This document shows positions 1-7,198 of a stretch of 25,117 nt of DNA, piece after piece; the stretch's first letter is position 1, and each line of letters opens with the position of its first letter. The position numbers and the translations under genes were made by a program. The notes below the pieces were generated by a model that saw nothing but the letters and a program-made list of their open reading frames with translations, made no database searches and was not told the DNA's origin. Origin of the DNA: an uncultured bacterium. GTDB taxonomy: Bacteria > Bacteroidota > Ignavibacteria > Kapaibacteriales > UBA2268. The stretch lies in NCBI GenBank assembly GCA_937875295.1, contig CALLXS010000063.1, positions 1-25,117 on the forward strand, read 5' to 3'.

Positions 1-55
1 CCCCCGACCCCCTGCTTGTAAGGCAGGTGCTCTAGACCAACTGAGCTACTCGCCC
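1..55 (-). tRNA. tRNA-Val(TAC), partial (3' end beyond the window edge)
   Basis: Read on the minus strand, the 5' part is a GGGCGAG acceptor strand, a D-arm, and the anticodon stem CCTGC/GCAGG around the loop CTTACAA. The anticodon is therefore TAC, reading GTA valine codons. The T-arm and 3' acceptor strand lie left of base 1. The visible 55 bases are identical to the matching part of the complete tRNA-Val at 208-282, so this is a second copy in the same cluster. Confidence 0.93.
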
Positions 56-72
56 ATTATGAAAGAATTATG

Positions 73-157
73 TACAGAAAGAGGGACTCGAACCCTCACG
101 GCTTTAAGGGCCACTGGATTTTGAGTCCAGCGCGTCTACCAGTTCCGCCACTTCTGC
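73..157 (-). tRNA. tRNA-Leu(CAA)
   Basis: On the minus strand the acceptor strands are GCAGAAG and TTTCTGT with discriminator A. The anticodon stem is CTGGA/TCCAG around the loop CTCAAAA, giving anticodon CAA (TTG leucine codons). A long variable arm (GGCCC...GCC region) follows, as expected for class II tRNA-Leu, then a T-arm GAGGG/CCCTC around TTCGAGT. The length is 85 nt. The 3' CCA is not encoded (CAT follows the discriminator), so it must be added by tRNA nucleotidyltransferase. The gene lies between two tRNA-Val copies in one minus-strand cluster. Confidence 0.95.
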
Positions 158-207
158 AGACTCTAATATTTCAAAAAATGATTTATTAATAATTTTTAAA
201 GATTTTG

Positions 208-282
208 TGGGCGAGGAGGGAGTCGAACCCCCGACCCCCTGCTTGTAAGGCAGGTGCTCTAGACCAACTGAGCTACTCGCCC
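208..282 (-). tRNA. tRNA-Val(TAC)
   Basis: This is a complete 75-nt cloverleaf on the minus strand. The acceptor strands GGGCGAG/CTCGCCC pair perfectly, the anticodon stem is CCTGC/GCAGG with loop CTTACAA (anticodon TAC), and the T-arm is GGGGG/CCCTC around TTCGACT. The discriminator is A and CCA is not encoded. It is the promoter-proximal gene of the Val-Leu-Val cluster, about 36 nt downstream of the start predicted from the promoter at 325-355. Confidence 0.96.
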
Positions 283-324
283 CAATCTTAATGATATGTA
301 TCAATGTACCATTATTACAGAATA

Positions 325-355
325 CAAAGTTAAGAAAATTCCATAATATGACAAA
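325..355 (-). promoter_or_regulatory. Bacteroidota-type promoter of the tRNA cluster
   Basis: Read on the minus strand there is TTTG at 355-352, a 19-bp spacer, and TAACTTTG at 332-325. This matches the Bacteroidota sigma-ABfr consensus TTTG - N17-23 - TAnnTTTG exactly. Transcription would start near 318, about 36 nt before the first tRNA-Val. The region 283-452 holds nothing else that I recognise apart from the undefined yraN promoter. Confidence 0.72.
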
Positions 356-452
356 ATAAAATTAATTAAAATGTTAATATTTCTTTAATATTATTGATTT
401 TAAGAAAAAAAAATCATATTTTTAAGTTTATATATTATTTACTTTTTACATA

Positions 453-809
453 ATGAAAACTACAAAAGAAATTGGCAATTATGGAGAAGATCTTGCAAGC
501 AAGTATCTTGTTCATAAAGGATATAAAATAATCAAAAGAAATTTTCACTTTGGGAAATATGGTGAAATTGATATTGTAGCAGAAATAAATAATATTCTTG
601 TTTTTGTGGAAGTAAAAACGCGTACAAATACTGATTACTATGACCCAATCCTTTCAATTAATTATCCTAAACAACTAGCTCTAAGAAAGGCAGCTGAAGG
701 ATATTTATATGTAAATAAAATAAATGACAAAGAATGTAGATTTGATGTAGTTATAATTAACTTATCTCAAAATCCACCAAAAGCTAAACATTTTATAAAT
801 GTTATGTAA
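453..809 (+). CDS. yraN: YraN family protein (UPF0102), endonuclease-like fold
   Basis: This 118-residue protein matches the UPF0102/YraN family in length and motifs. It has an N-terminal IGNYGEDLASKYL helix, the stretch NFHFGKYGEIDIVAE, and a VFVEVKTRTN strand. The last two carry the E/D...ExK residues typical of the PD-(D/E)xK nuclease fold. The biochemical role of the family is unsettled; a link to nucleic-acid processing is inferred from the fold. It converges with radA, whose stop lies 17 bp away, and no hairpin terminator separates them. The start at 453 is the first ATG and keeps the family's usual N-terminus. No strong Shine-Dalgarno sequence is visible. A near match to the -7 element (TAAGTTTA at 423) is not convincing. 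Confidence 0.9.
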   Translation: MKTTKEIGNYGEDLASKYLVHKGYKIIKRNFHFGKYGEIDIVAEINNILVFVEVKTRTNTDYYDPILSINYPKQLALRKAAEGYLYVNKINDKECRFDVVIINLSQNPPKAKHFINVM

Positions 810-825
810 AAATAAATTGCAAAGA

Positions 826-2184
826 CTATATAAAAATATCTGTCAATGCAAGCGAAATTCTATGAATTACTTTAATATTGTTCTTATTTTTTCCACTTTC
901 TTCAAATGGATTATTTGATAAGTAAATTTGCTTAAATCCAAGCTTTATAGATTCATTTATTCTTTGCTCTATTTGAGATACTTGCCGAATCTCTCCAGTC
1001 AAACCAATTTCACCAATAAAAACAGTATTATTATTAATTGGATAATCCTTAAGTGAACTTATTATCGCCATAGCTATTGCTAAATCTACAGCAGGATCAT
1101 TTATATATAAGCCTCCAGCTATATTTATAAAAATATCATTATTCCTAAAAGGCAAACCTAATCTTTTTTCTAATACAGAAATAATCATTTGTAATCTTCT
1201 TTGGTCGAAACCATTTGATACTCTTTGCGGAATACCATAACCTGATGGAGTGACTAAAGCTTGTACTTCAAGTAAAATAGTTCTACTTCCCTCAATAGTA
1301 GCTGAAATTGCGATCCCAGGTTCTTGAGAATGTCTTTGAGCAAGAAATAGTTCAGAAGGATTATTTACTTCTTTCATACCTTTATCTTGCATTTCAAAAA
1401 TTCCAATTTCATTTGTTGAACCATATCGATTTTTTAATGCTCTTAGAATTCTGTAGCTATATGTTTTATCACCTTCAAATTGTAAAACAGTATCAACTAA
1501 ATGTTCTAAAATTTTAGGTCCAGCAATCATCCCATCTTTTGTTACATGACCAATTAAGAAAATTGATTTACCAGTTTGTTTAGCAGTTTGCATCATAAGC
1601 GAAGCACATTCTCTAACTTGTAAAATACTTCCGGGAGTAGAATCAGACCTTTCAGAATAAACAGATTGAATTGAATCGAGGATAATAATTTTAGCATCAG
1701 AATTTAAAATTGCAGAGTTAATATTTTCTATATTTGTCTCACACAGTATATTTAAATCAGGCGATATATTTCCTAATCTATTTGCTCTTAGCTTAATTTG
1801 ATTTAATGATTCTTCACCAGTAATATATAAGGGATTGTTTTCAATCAAACTACTACTCATCTGCAAAAGAAGAGTTGATTTTCCGATTCCTGGGTCTCCA
1901 CCGACTAAAATTAATGAGCCAGGAACGACTCCACCTCCTAAGACACGATCTAATTCATTAATATTTGTTTTAATTCTAAAATTATTTTCGGTGTTAATGT
2001 CGCTAATTTTTAATATATTTGTAGTAGTTATAGTGTTTGATTTAGCTTTATTAAAATGGTTTTTGTTGTTATCTTCAATCACTTCTTGGAAAGTATCCCA
2101 AGAATCACAAGAAGGACACTTCCCTAACCATTTAGCAGAGCGATAACCACACTCATTACAGTTAAAATAAGATTTTTTTTTCAT
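826..2184 (-). CDS. radA: DNA repair protein RadA (Sms)
   Basis: RadA is a RecA-like ATPase that aids recombination intermediates, promoting branch migration in homologous recombination and natural transformation. The 452-residue length is normal. Features in order: an N-terminal zinc finger (Cys9, Cys12, Cys23, Cys26); a Walker A loop GGDPGIGKST at residues 95-104; a Walker B-like strand ending IIILD near residue 170; the RadA signature KNRYG at 251-255 (usually KNRFG, so one conservative change); and a C-terminal Lon-protease-like domain from about residue 285 to the end, which lacks the protease function. It is transcribed divergently from nuoC and convergently with yraN. The ATG at 2184 gives the family N-terminus directly before the zinc finger. 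Confidence 0.97.
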   Translation of the reverse strand: MKKKSYFNCNECGYRSAKWLGKCPSCDSWDTFQEVIEDNNKNHFNKAKSNTITTTNILKISDINTENNFRIKTNINELDRVLGGGVVPGSLILVGGDPGIGKSTLLLQMSSSLIENNPLYITGEESLNQIKLRANRLGNISPDLNILCETNIENINSAILNSDAKIIILDSIQSVYSERSDSTPGSILQVRECASLMMQTAKQTGKSIFLIGHVTKDGMIAGPKILEHLVDTVLQFEGDKTYSYRILRALKNRYGSTNEIGIFEMQDKGMKEVNNPSELFLAQRHSQEPGIAISATIEGSRTILLEVQALVTPSGYGIPQRVSNGFDQRRLQMIISVLEKRLGLPFRNNDIFINIAGGLYINDPAVDLAIAMAIISSLKDYPINNNTVFIGEIGLTGEIRQVSQIEQRINESIKLGFKQIYLSNNPFEESGKNKNNIKVIHRISLALTDIFI

Positions 2185-2275
2185 TTTTATTTAATTAGTT
2201 ATAATTCGATTTTTTTGATATTTCAAAGTAAAATTATAGAAAATATTATATTTCGACAGTAAAATTAAAAACTAA

Positions 2276-2306
2276 TTGTAAATTAGCCAAACTTTTCTTA
2301 ATTTTG
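2276..2306 (+). promoter_or_regulatory. Predicted promoter of the nuoCGHI operon
   Basis: The elements are TTG at 2276-2278, a 20-bp spacer, and TAATTTTG at 2299-2306, matching the Bacteroidota TTTG - N17-23 - TAnnTTTG pattern. The predicted transcription start is near 2313. The nuoC ATG at 2339 then follows with a short leader, whereas an in-frame TTG at 2318 would leave almost no leader. This supports the downstream start. Confidence 0.65.
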
Positions 2307-2338
2307 ACATCATATTTTTGAATAAATTAAAAATTATA

Positions 2339-2872
2339 ATGAATTTAGTTCCAGAAAAAATATTAGAGATTGTAAAGGATATTGATTCTACAGCTATTGA
2401 GACAATTCATAGAAATCAATTATCAATCACAGTGCAAAAAGAAAATATTATCCAAATTCTTGATAAATTAAAGAATGATTCAATTTCTATGTTTGATTTA
2501 CTTATTGATATTACTGCTATTGATTGGTTAAAACAAGAAAAACGTTTTGAAGTAGTATATATTCTCTATTCAAACCATTATAAAACATATTTAAGAATTA
2601 AAACTCCAATAGAAGAAAAAGATGCTTCAACTGAGAGCGTAACTTCAATTTATGAAAATGCTGATTGGTATGAACGTGAGACTTATGATATGTATGGAAT
2701 TAAATTTAATAATCATCCTGGATTAAGAAGATTTTATATGCCCGAAGATTTTAAAGATCCTTCTACTGGAGAACCTTTGTATCCACTTAGAAAAGATTTT
2801 CCATTGCAAGGTGTACCTGATTCATTACCATTACCACCATACACAGAAAAATTTGGTGAAATTCAAAGTTAA
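2339..2872 (+). CDS. nuoC: NADH-quinone oxidoreductase subunit C (30 kDa)
   Basis: NuoC is a peripheral-arm subunit of respiratory complex I. It packs against NuoD and NuoB near the quinone site and carries no cofactor. The C-terminal signature region is clear: ERETYDMYGIKFNNHPGLRR, then a RFYMPEDF segment, then YPLRKDFPLQG, the family fingerprint. I choose the ATG at 2339 (177 residues). A TTG at 2318 in frame would add seven residues but lies only a few bases after the predicted transcription start. The gene opens a four-gene operon with nuoG, nuoH and nuoI. Unusually, nuoD does not follow, and nuoA/nuoB do not precede it. It is not fused to NuoD: the protein ends shortly after the fingerprint. 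Confidence 0.95.
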   Translation: MNLVPEKILEIVKDIDSTAIETIHRNQLSITVQKENIIQILDKLKNDSISMFDLLIDITAIDWLKQEKRFEVVYILYSNHYKTYLRIKTPIEEKDASTESVTSIYENADWYERETYDMYGIKFNNHPGLRRFYMPEDFKDPSTGEPLYPLRKDFPLQGVPDSLPLPPYTEKFGEIQS

Positions 2873-2893
2873 TTATTTTAATAGAAAATTAAT

Positions 2894-4663
2894 ATGACAA
2901 ATATTTATATTGATGATGTAAAATACACAGTTAAGGATAATTTAAGCATAATAGAAGCTGCTCAATCCGTAGGAATATATATTCCCCATTTTTGCTGGCA
3001 CCCTGAATTATCTGTTTCTGGAAATTGTAGAATGTGTTTAGTGCAAACTGGAATGCAAGGAAAGAACCCAGATGGCACTTTAGCTGTAGATGAAAATGGA
3101 AATCCAAAAATAAATTATGGACCTAAACTTCAAATAGCATGCGGTACAAAAATAACCGAAGGCATTCGCATTAAAACTAAGAATGATATTGTGATAAATG
3201 CTCAAGAAGCAATTATGGAATTTCTATTAGTTAATCACCCACTGGATTGCCCAATATGTGATGAAGCCGGAAATTGTAAATTACAAGAATATGCTTATAA
3301 TTACTCTAATGGTGAAAGCCGATTTTTTGAAGAAAAAAATCATAAACCAAAAAGAGTATCTTGGGGTGATAATGTCATTTACGATGCCGAAAGATGTATA
3401 ACATGTTCAAGATGTATTAGATTTGCTAAAGAAGTAGCTAAAGAACCAGTTCTTTCTTTTACAAATAGAGGCGATAAAGTATTTGTTCATTTAGAAACTG
3501 ATAAAGAATTTAATAATCCATATTCGATGAATGTAATCGATATTTGTCCTGTAGGAGCTTTAACAAGCAAAGACTTTAGATTTAAAGCACGTGTTTGGGA
3601 TATGAGTTTCAGTGACTCTATTTGCAATAGTTGCTCAAGAGGATGTAATATTAAAATTGGTGTTAGAAAAAATGATATTTTACGCTTAGAACCTAAACAA
3701 AACGATAAAGTCAATAAGCATTGGATGTGTGATTACGGTAGATTAAATTATCAAGATATTAATGAAAACCGAATTAAATCACCAATGATTAACAGAAATC
3801 AAGGACTCGAAGCAGCAAAATGGGACGATGCAATTAATGAAACTGTAAATTTGATAAAGCAATATAAAAACAATGAAATTTACTTTATTATTTCTCCATT
3901 CCAAAGCAATGAAGCCCTTTATTTGACAAATAAATTCTTACATAGTTCCTTTAAAAATTCAAACTATGGTTATTTTGAATATTTAGATGAGTCTTTTGCC
4001 GATGATTTATTAAAAACTAACGATAAATCTCCAAATCAAAATGGATTAAAAAAATTAATTGCTGATGCTGAAAAAATCAATATAGAAAAACTTAAAGAAA
4101 TTATTAAAAATAAAAATATTAAACTTTTATATATTTTTGATACTCAACTACATAATATTTCTGGAATTGAGAAAATTTTTAATAACGAACTTAATATAAT
4201 TTCACATTGTACTAATCTTACTTCAATTGCACAACATTCTAAAATTGTGTTGTCTTCTGCTTATTTTGCTGAGTCCGAAGGCACAATTTCTAATATTGAT
4301 GGAATTGTACAGTATTATGCTCCTGCTCTAATTAATACAGAAAACCAAAGATATATGGGCTTTCAAATGAGCAGATTAGACAAATTCGGTGCCAAAGAAG
4401 ATAGATGGATGAAGAATAATGTTAGGGATATTCGCTCAGATTGGAGAATTATTCAGCTTTTAGCAAATAAATTCTCAGCTGGTTTTAATTATTCAAATTC
4501 TGAAAATATTTTTGATGAAATAGCACATCATATTCCTCATTTCAAAAATATGTCATATGCTAAACTAATCAAATTTAGTGGTTTAAAGATTGGCGACGAG
4601 ATTTCAAATTTATCAGAACCTGCTTTTTATAAAACAAATTTTATGAAATTTACTAATAGTTAA
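2894..4663 (+). CDS. nuoG: NADH-quinone oxidoreductase subunit G (75 kDa)
   Basis: NuoG is the largest electron-transfer subunit of the complex I N-module. The N-terminus is a [2Fe-2S] ferredoxin domain (Cys34, Cys45, Cys48, Cys83). Next is a His-ligated [4Fe-4S] site (His115, Cys119, Cys122, Cys128) and a second [4Fe-4S] site (Cys168, Cys171, Cys174, Cys218). A further CxxCxxxC...C set (Cys244, Cys247, Cys251, Cys279) would bind the off-path N7 cluster, which many complex I enzymes have lost. The rest resembles a molybdopterin-oxidoreductase domain, degenerate as is usual in NuoG. At 589 residues it is shorter than the roughly 780-900 residues of well-studied homologues, so the C-terminal half is reduced. 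It starts 21 bp after nuoC and ends 2 bp before nuoH. Confidence 0.94.
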   Translation: MTNIYIDDVKYTVKDNLSIIEAAQSVGIYIPHFCWHPELSVSGNCRMCLVQTGMQGKNPDGTLAVDENGNPKINYGPKLQIACGTKITEGIRIKTKNDIVINAQEAIMEFLLVNHPLDCPICDEAGNCKLQEYAYNYSNGESRFFEEKNHKPKRVSWGDNVIYDAERCITCSRCIRFAKEVAKEPVLSFTNRGDKVFVHLETDKEFNNPYSMNVIDICPVGALTSKDFRFKARVWDMSFSDSICNSCSRGCNIKIGVRKNDILRLEPKQNDKVNKHWMCDYGRLNYQDINENRIKSPMINRNQGLEAAKWDDAINETVNLIKQYKNNEIYFIISPFQSNEALYLTNKFLHSSFKNSNYGYFEYLDESFADDLLKTNDKSPNQNGLKKLIADAEKINIEKLKEIIKNKNIKLLYIFDTQLHNISGIEKIFNNELNIISHCTNLTSIAQHSKIVLSSAYFAESEGTISNIDGIVQYYAPALINTENQRYMGFQMSRLDKFGAKEDRWMKNNVRDIRSDWRIIQLLANKFSAGFNYSNSENIFDEIAHHIPHFKNMSYAKLIKFSGLKIGDEISNLSEPAFYKTNFMKFTNS

Positions 4664-4665
4664 TT

Positions 4666-5715
4666 ATGGAAACATTTTTATATATTTTATTGATGTTCGT
4701 GATAAAAATTGCTATAGTATTAGCAATTGCCTTCACTGCTGCCGCTTCTGCTGTATTTGCCGAAAGAAAAGTTGCTGCATATATTCAATGTAGAATTGGT
4801 CCAAATAGAGTTGGTCCAAAAGGACTATTACAACCATTTGCAGACGTTTTAAAGCTGATAATGAAGGAAGATATTGTCCCTTATGAAGCAAATAAGGTAT
4901 TTCATAAAATAGGTCCAATGATAACTCTTACAGTTGCATTTGCAATTTATGCAGTTATCCCATTTGGTGATTTCTTTTATTTAAATGGTGAAAAAGTCTA
5001 TTTAGGGATTGCAACTTCTCCAAATATCAATATTGGTGTTTTATTTATTCTCGCAATGACAGGATTAAATATTTACGGAGTTACTCTCTCTGGATGGAGT
5101 TCAAATAATAAATATTCACTCTTAGGAGGAGTACGATCTTCAGCCCAAATGGTCTCTTATGAAATAGTAATGGGATTGGCTTTAGTTGGTGTTATATTAA
5201 TCACAGGTTCTTTTGGACTTACTGATATTGTAAATCATCAAGATAATTGGAAATGGAATTTATTTTTAAATCCTATTGGATTTCTACTCTATCTAACTGC
5301 ATCTTTTGCAGAAACTAATAGAACACCTTTTGACTTCCCAGAATGCGAGCAAGAGCTTGTAAATGGTTTTAATACTGAATATAGTGGTATGAAATTCGGT
5401 ATTTTTTATTTAGCAGAATACATCAATGTTTTCACTGTTTCATTAATAATGTCTCTTTTGTATTTAGGAGGATGGACTTTACCTTTTCCAAGTGAATGGA
5501 TTGGATTAGAAGCTGGTTCATTTTGGTTATCTTTAATTCAATTAGTAGTATTATTAGTAAAAACTTCTTTATTAGTATTCTTCTTCTTCTGGGTGAGATG
5601 GACTATCCCAAGGTTTAAATACAATCAATTAATGGACTTAGGTTGGAAAGTATTCTTACCACTTGGATTATTAAATATTATTCTTACAGCTATTGGTGTA
5701 TATTGTTTCAAATAA
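4666..5715 (+). CDS. nuoH: NADH-quinone oxidoreductase subunit H
   Basis: NuoH (ND1) is the membrane subunit that forms much of the quinone channel and joins the peripheral and membrane arms. The 349-residue protein has about eight hydrophobic segments. It carries the family signatures AERKVAAYIQCRIGPNRVGP near residues 31-50, QPFADVLKLIMKED, a conserved loop AETNRTPFDFPECEQELVNG around residues 215-234, and FFFFWVRWTIPRFKYNQLM near the C-terminus. The charged loop residues thought to line the quinone path are present. The ATG lies 2 bp after the nuoG stop, so translational coupling is likely. Confidence 0.97.
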   Translation: METFLYILLMFVIKIAIVLAIAFTAAASAVFAERKVAAYIQCRIGPNRVGPKGLLQPFADVLKLIMKEDIVPYEANKVFHKIGPMITLTVAFAIYAVIPFGDFFYLNGEKVYLGIATSPNINIGVLFILAMTGLNIYGVTLSGWSSNNKYSLLGGVRSSAQMVSYEIVMGLALVGVILITGSFGLTDIVNHQDNWKWNLFLNPIGFLLYLTASFAETNRTPFDFPECEQELVNGFNTEYSGMKFGIFYLAEYINVFTVSLIMSLLYLGGWTLPFPSEWIGLEAGSFWLSLIQLVVLLVKTSLLVFFFFWVRWTIPRFKYNQLMDLGWKVFLPLGLLNIILTAIGVYCFK

Positions 5716-5735
5716 AATAAGATAGTAATATAAAT

Positions 5736-6239
5736 ATGAAAATAGATAAAGTAACTAAAAGAGAAAAATTAAATTTCCTCGAGAAATTGTATATCCCTGA
5801 GATAGCAAAGGGGCTTACTCTCTCGCTAAAATATATGTTTGCTCCTAAATTCACTCGGCAATATCCAGAAGAAAGATGGGAACCTTTAGGCTCATATCGA
5901 GGCAGACCTGTATTAGTAGAGGAAAATGGCAAAGAAAGATGCGTAGCTTGCGGTTTATGCTCAAGAGTATGCCCTGCAGTAGCAATCGAAGTACAAGCAG
6001 CAGAAACTGCTGATGAGAAAGAAAGATATCCAATATTATTTGAAATAAATATGCTTAGATGTATTTATTGTGGGTACTGCGAGGAAGTTTGTCCTGAGGA
6101 AGCCATTATAATGAGCCAAGATTATGAACTTACCTTCTCTAGCAGAGAAACTGCAATATATGATAAAAGTAAGTTATTAGTTCCAAAAGAAAAATTAACT
6201 AATCAACTTAGATTTTTAATTGAATATAGAAATATTTAA
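5736..6239 (+). CDS. nuoI: NADH-quinone oxidoreductase subunit I (2x[4Fe-4S])
   Basis: NuoI carries the N6a and N6b [4Fe-4S] clusters that pass electrons to the terminal N2 cluster in NuoB. Both ferredoxin motifs are complete: Cys69, Cys72, Cys75, Cys79 (CVACGLCSRVCP) and Cys109, Cys112, Cys115, Cys119 (CIYCGYCEEVCP). The preceding segment, RQYPEERWEPLGSYRGRPVL, is typical of the family. Its 167 residues are normal. It is the last gene of the operon, 20 bp after nuoH, and is followed about 27 bp later by a hairpin terminator. nuoJKLMN, which usually come next, are not here. Confidence 0.96.
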   Translation: MKIDKVTKREKLNFLEKLYIPEIAKGLTLSLKYMFAPKFTRQYPEERWEPLGSYRGRPVLVEENGKERCVACGLCSRVCPAVAIEVQAAETADEKERYPILFEINMLRCIYCGYCEEVCPEEAIIMSQDYELTFSSRETAIYDKSKLLVPKEKLTNQLRFLIEYRNI

Positions 6240-6266
6240 TTTTCCAAAATATCGTAATAGTAATTT

Positions 6267-6299
6267 AAAGACGTAATATTTTTATTATGTCTTTTTTTT
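6267..6299 (+). terminator. Rho-independent terminator after nuoI
   Basis: A 12-bp stem AAAGACGTAATA / TATTATGTCTTT (one G-T pair) around a TTTT loop runs straight into a run of eight T. It lies between nuoI and the CDF transporter gene and closes the nuoCGHI transcript. Confidence 0.75.
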
Positions 6300-6325
6300 A
6301 AAATTTTTAAAAATATTTAGTGTAA

Positions 6326-7180
6326 ATGATAAAAGAAAAAATAAAAGTAGCTTTTACATCTGTATTAGCTGCAATAGTAATTACTGCAGGAAAATTGATT
6401 GTAGGTATTTTAACTGGAAGTTTAGGAATTTTATCAGAAGCTTTGCATTCCGGATTAGATTTAATTGCTGCGATCATCACATTATTTTCTGTCAAAATTT
6501 CTGATAAACCTGCTGACAGAAATCATCATTTTGGTCATGGAAAAATTGAAAATTTATCTGCTTTTATTGAAGCCTTACTATTGTTAGCAACTTGTGCATG
6601 GATTATTTATGAGTCAATTAATCGCTTATTGTCAGGTAATTTCATTATTGAAGTAACGATATGGAGTTATATCGTTGTAATTGCCTCTATAATAATAGAT
6701 TTCTGGAGATCTAGAGCATTAATGAAAACAGCAAAAAAATATAATAGTCAAGCCTTAGAAGCTGATGCTTTACATTTTTCTACTGATATTTTGAGTTCTT
6801 CTGTTGTTTTATTAGGTTTAATTTTTGCAAATTATGGTATTCATTGGGCTGATAGTGTGGCTGCATTAGGTGTAGCATTAATCGTAATTAAAGTATCTTA
6901 CAACCTTTCAAAGCGTGCTGTATTAGTACTTCTCGATTCAGCTCCACAAGATATATATGATGTAGTAAATCATACCTTAGATAATATGACTGAGATTAAG
7001 AAAGTGAATTTAGTCAGAATTAGAAATTCAGGTGCAGATTATTTTATTGATATTACAGCTGAGGTAGATAAAGATTTACCTTTTGTAAATACTCATAAAA
7101 TTTCAGATAAGATTGAAGATGCAATTAAATCAAAAGTTGATAGAAGTGATGTAACAGTACATTTAGAACCTCATTTATAA
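6326..7180 (+). CDS. Cation diffusion facilitator (CDF) family metal exporter, Zn/Cd type
   Basis: This inner-membrane proton-coupled antiporter would export divalent metal from the cytoplasm. The 284-residue protein has the CDF layout: about six membrane segments in residues 8-200 and a cytoplasmic ferredoxin-like C-terminal domain (about 205-284). The transport-site pairs are His41/Asp45 in the HSGLD motif and His150/Asp154 in a HFSTD motif. The HxxxD-HxxxD combination is the one seen in zinc/cadmium members; iron/manganese members usually have Asp at the first position. Family signature HHFGHGKIE is at residues 67-75. The gene starts 26 bp after the terminator hairpin, so it either has its own promoter (none recognised) or depends on read-through. 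It converges with the S41 peptidase gene. Metal specificity is inference. Confidence 0.92.
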   Translation: MIKEKIKVAFTSVLAAIVITAGKLIVGILTGSLGILSEALHSGLDLIAAIITLFSVKISDKPADRNHHFGHGKIENLSAFIEALLLLATCAWIIYESINRLLSGNFIIEVTIWSYIVVIASIIIDFWRSRALMKTAKKYNSQALEADALHFSTDILSSSVVLLGLIFANYGIHWADSVAALGVALIVIKVSYNLSKRAVLVLLDSAPQDIYDVVNHTLDNMTEIKKVNLVRIRNSGADYFIDITAEVDKDLPFVNTHKISDKIEDAIKSKVDRSDVTVHLEPHL

Positions 7181-7198
7181 TTTGATATAAATTAAGTA

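Noticed and set aside
1..282. CRISPR-like repeat because of the identical 55-base segments
   Set aside because: There are only two copies, and both are tRNA-Val genes. No spacer array exists anywhere in the window.
104..304. A minus-strand open frame of 66 codons overlapping the tRNA cluster
   Set aside because: It runs through tRNA-Leu and tRNA-Val(TAC), which are complete cloverleaves. It has no protein-like features.
1835..2146. Plus-strand open frame of about 100 codons inside radA
   Set aside because: It is the antisense shadow of the RadA Walker A and zinc finger region, which is unmistakable on the other strand.
2318..2338. TTG start for nuoC that would add seven residues
   Set aside because: It lies about five bases after the predicted transcription start. 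The ATG at 2339 sits 33 nt from the -7 element and begins at the usual family N-terminus.
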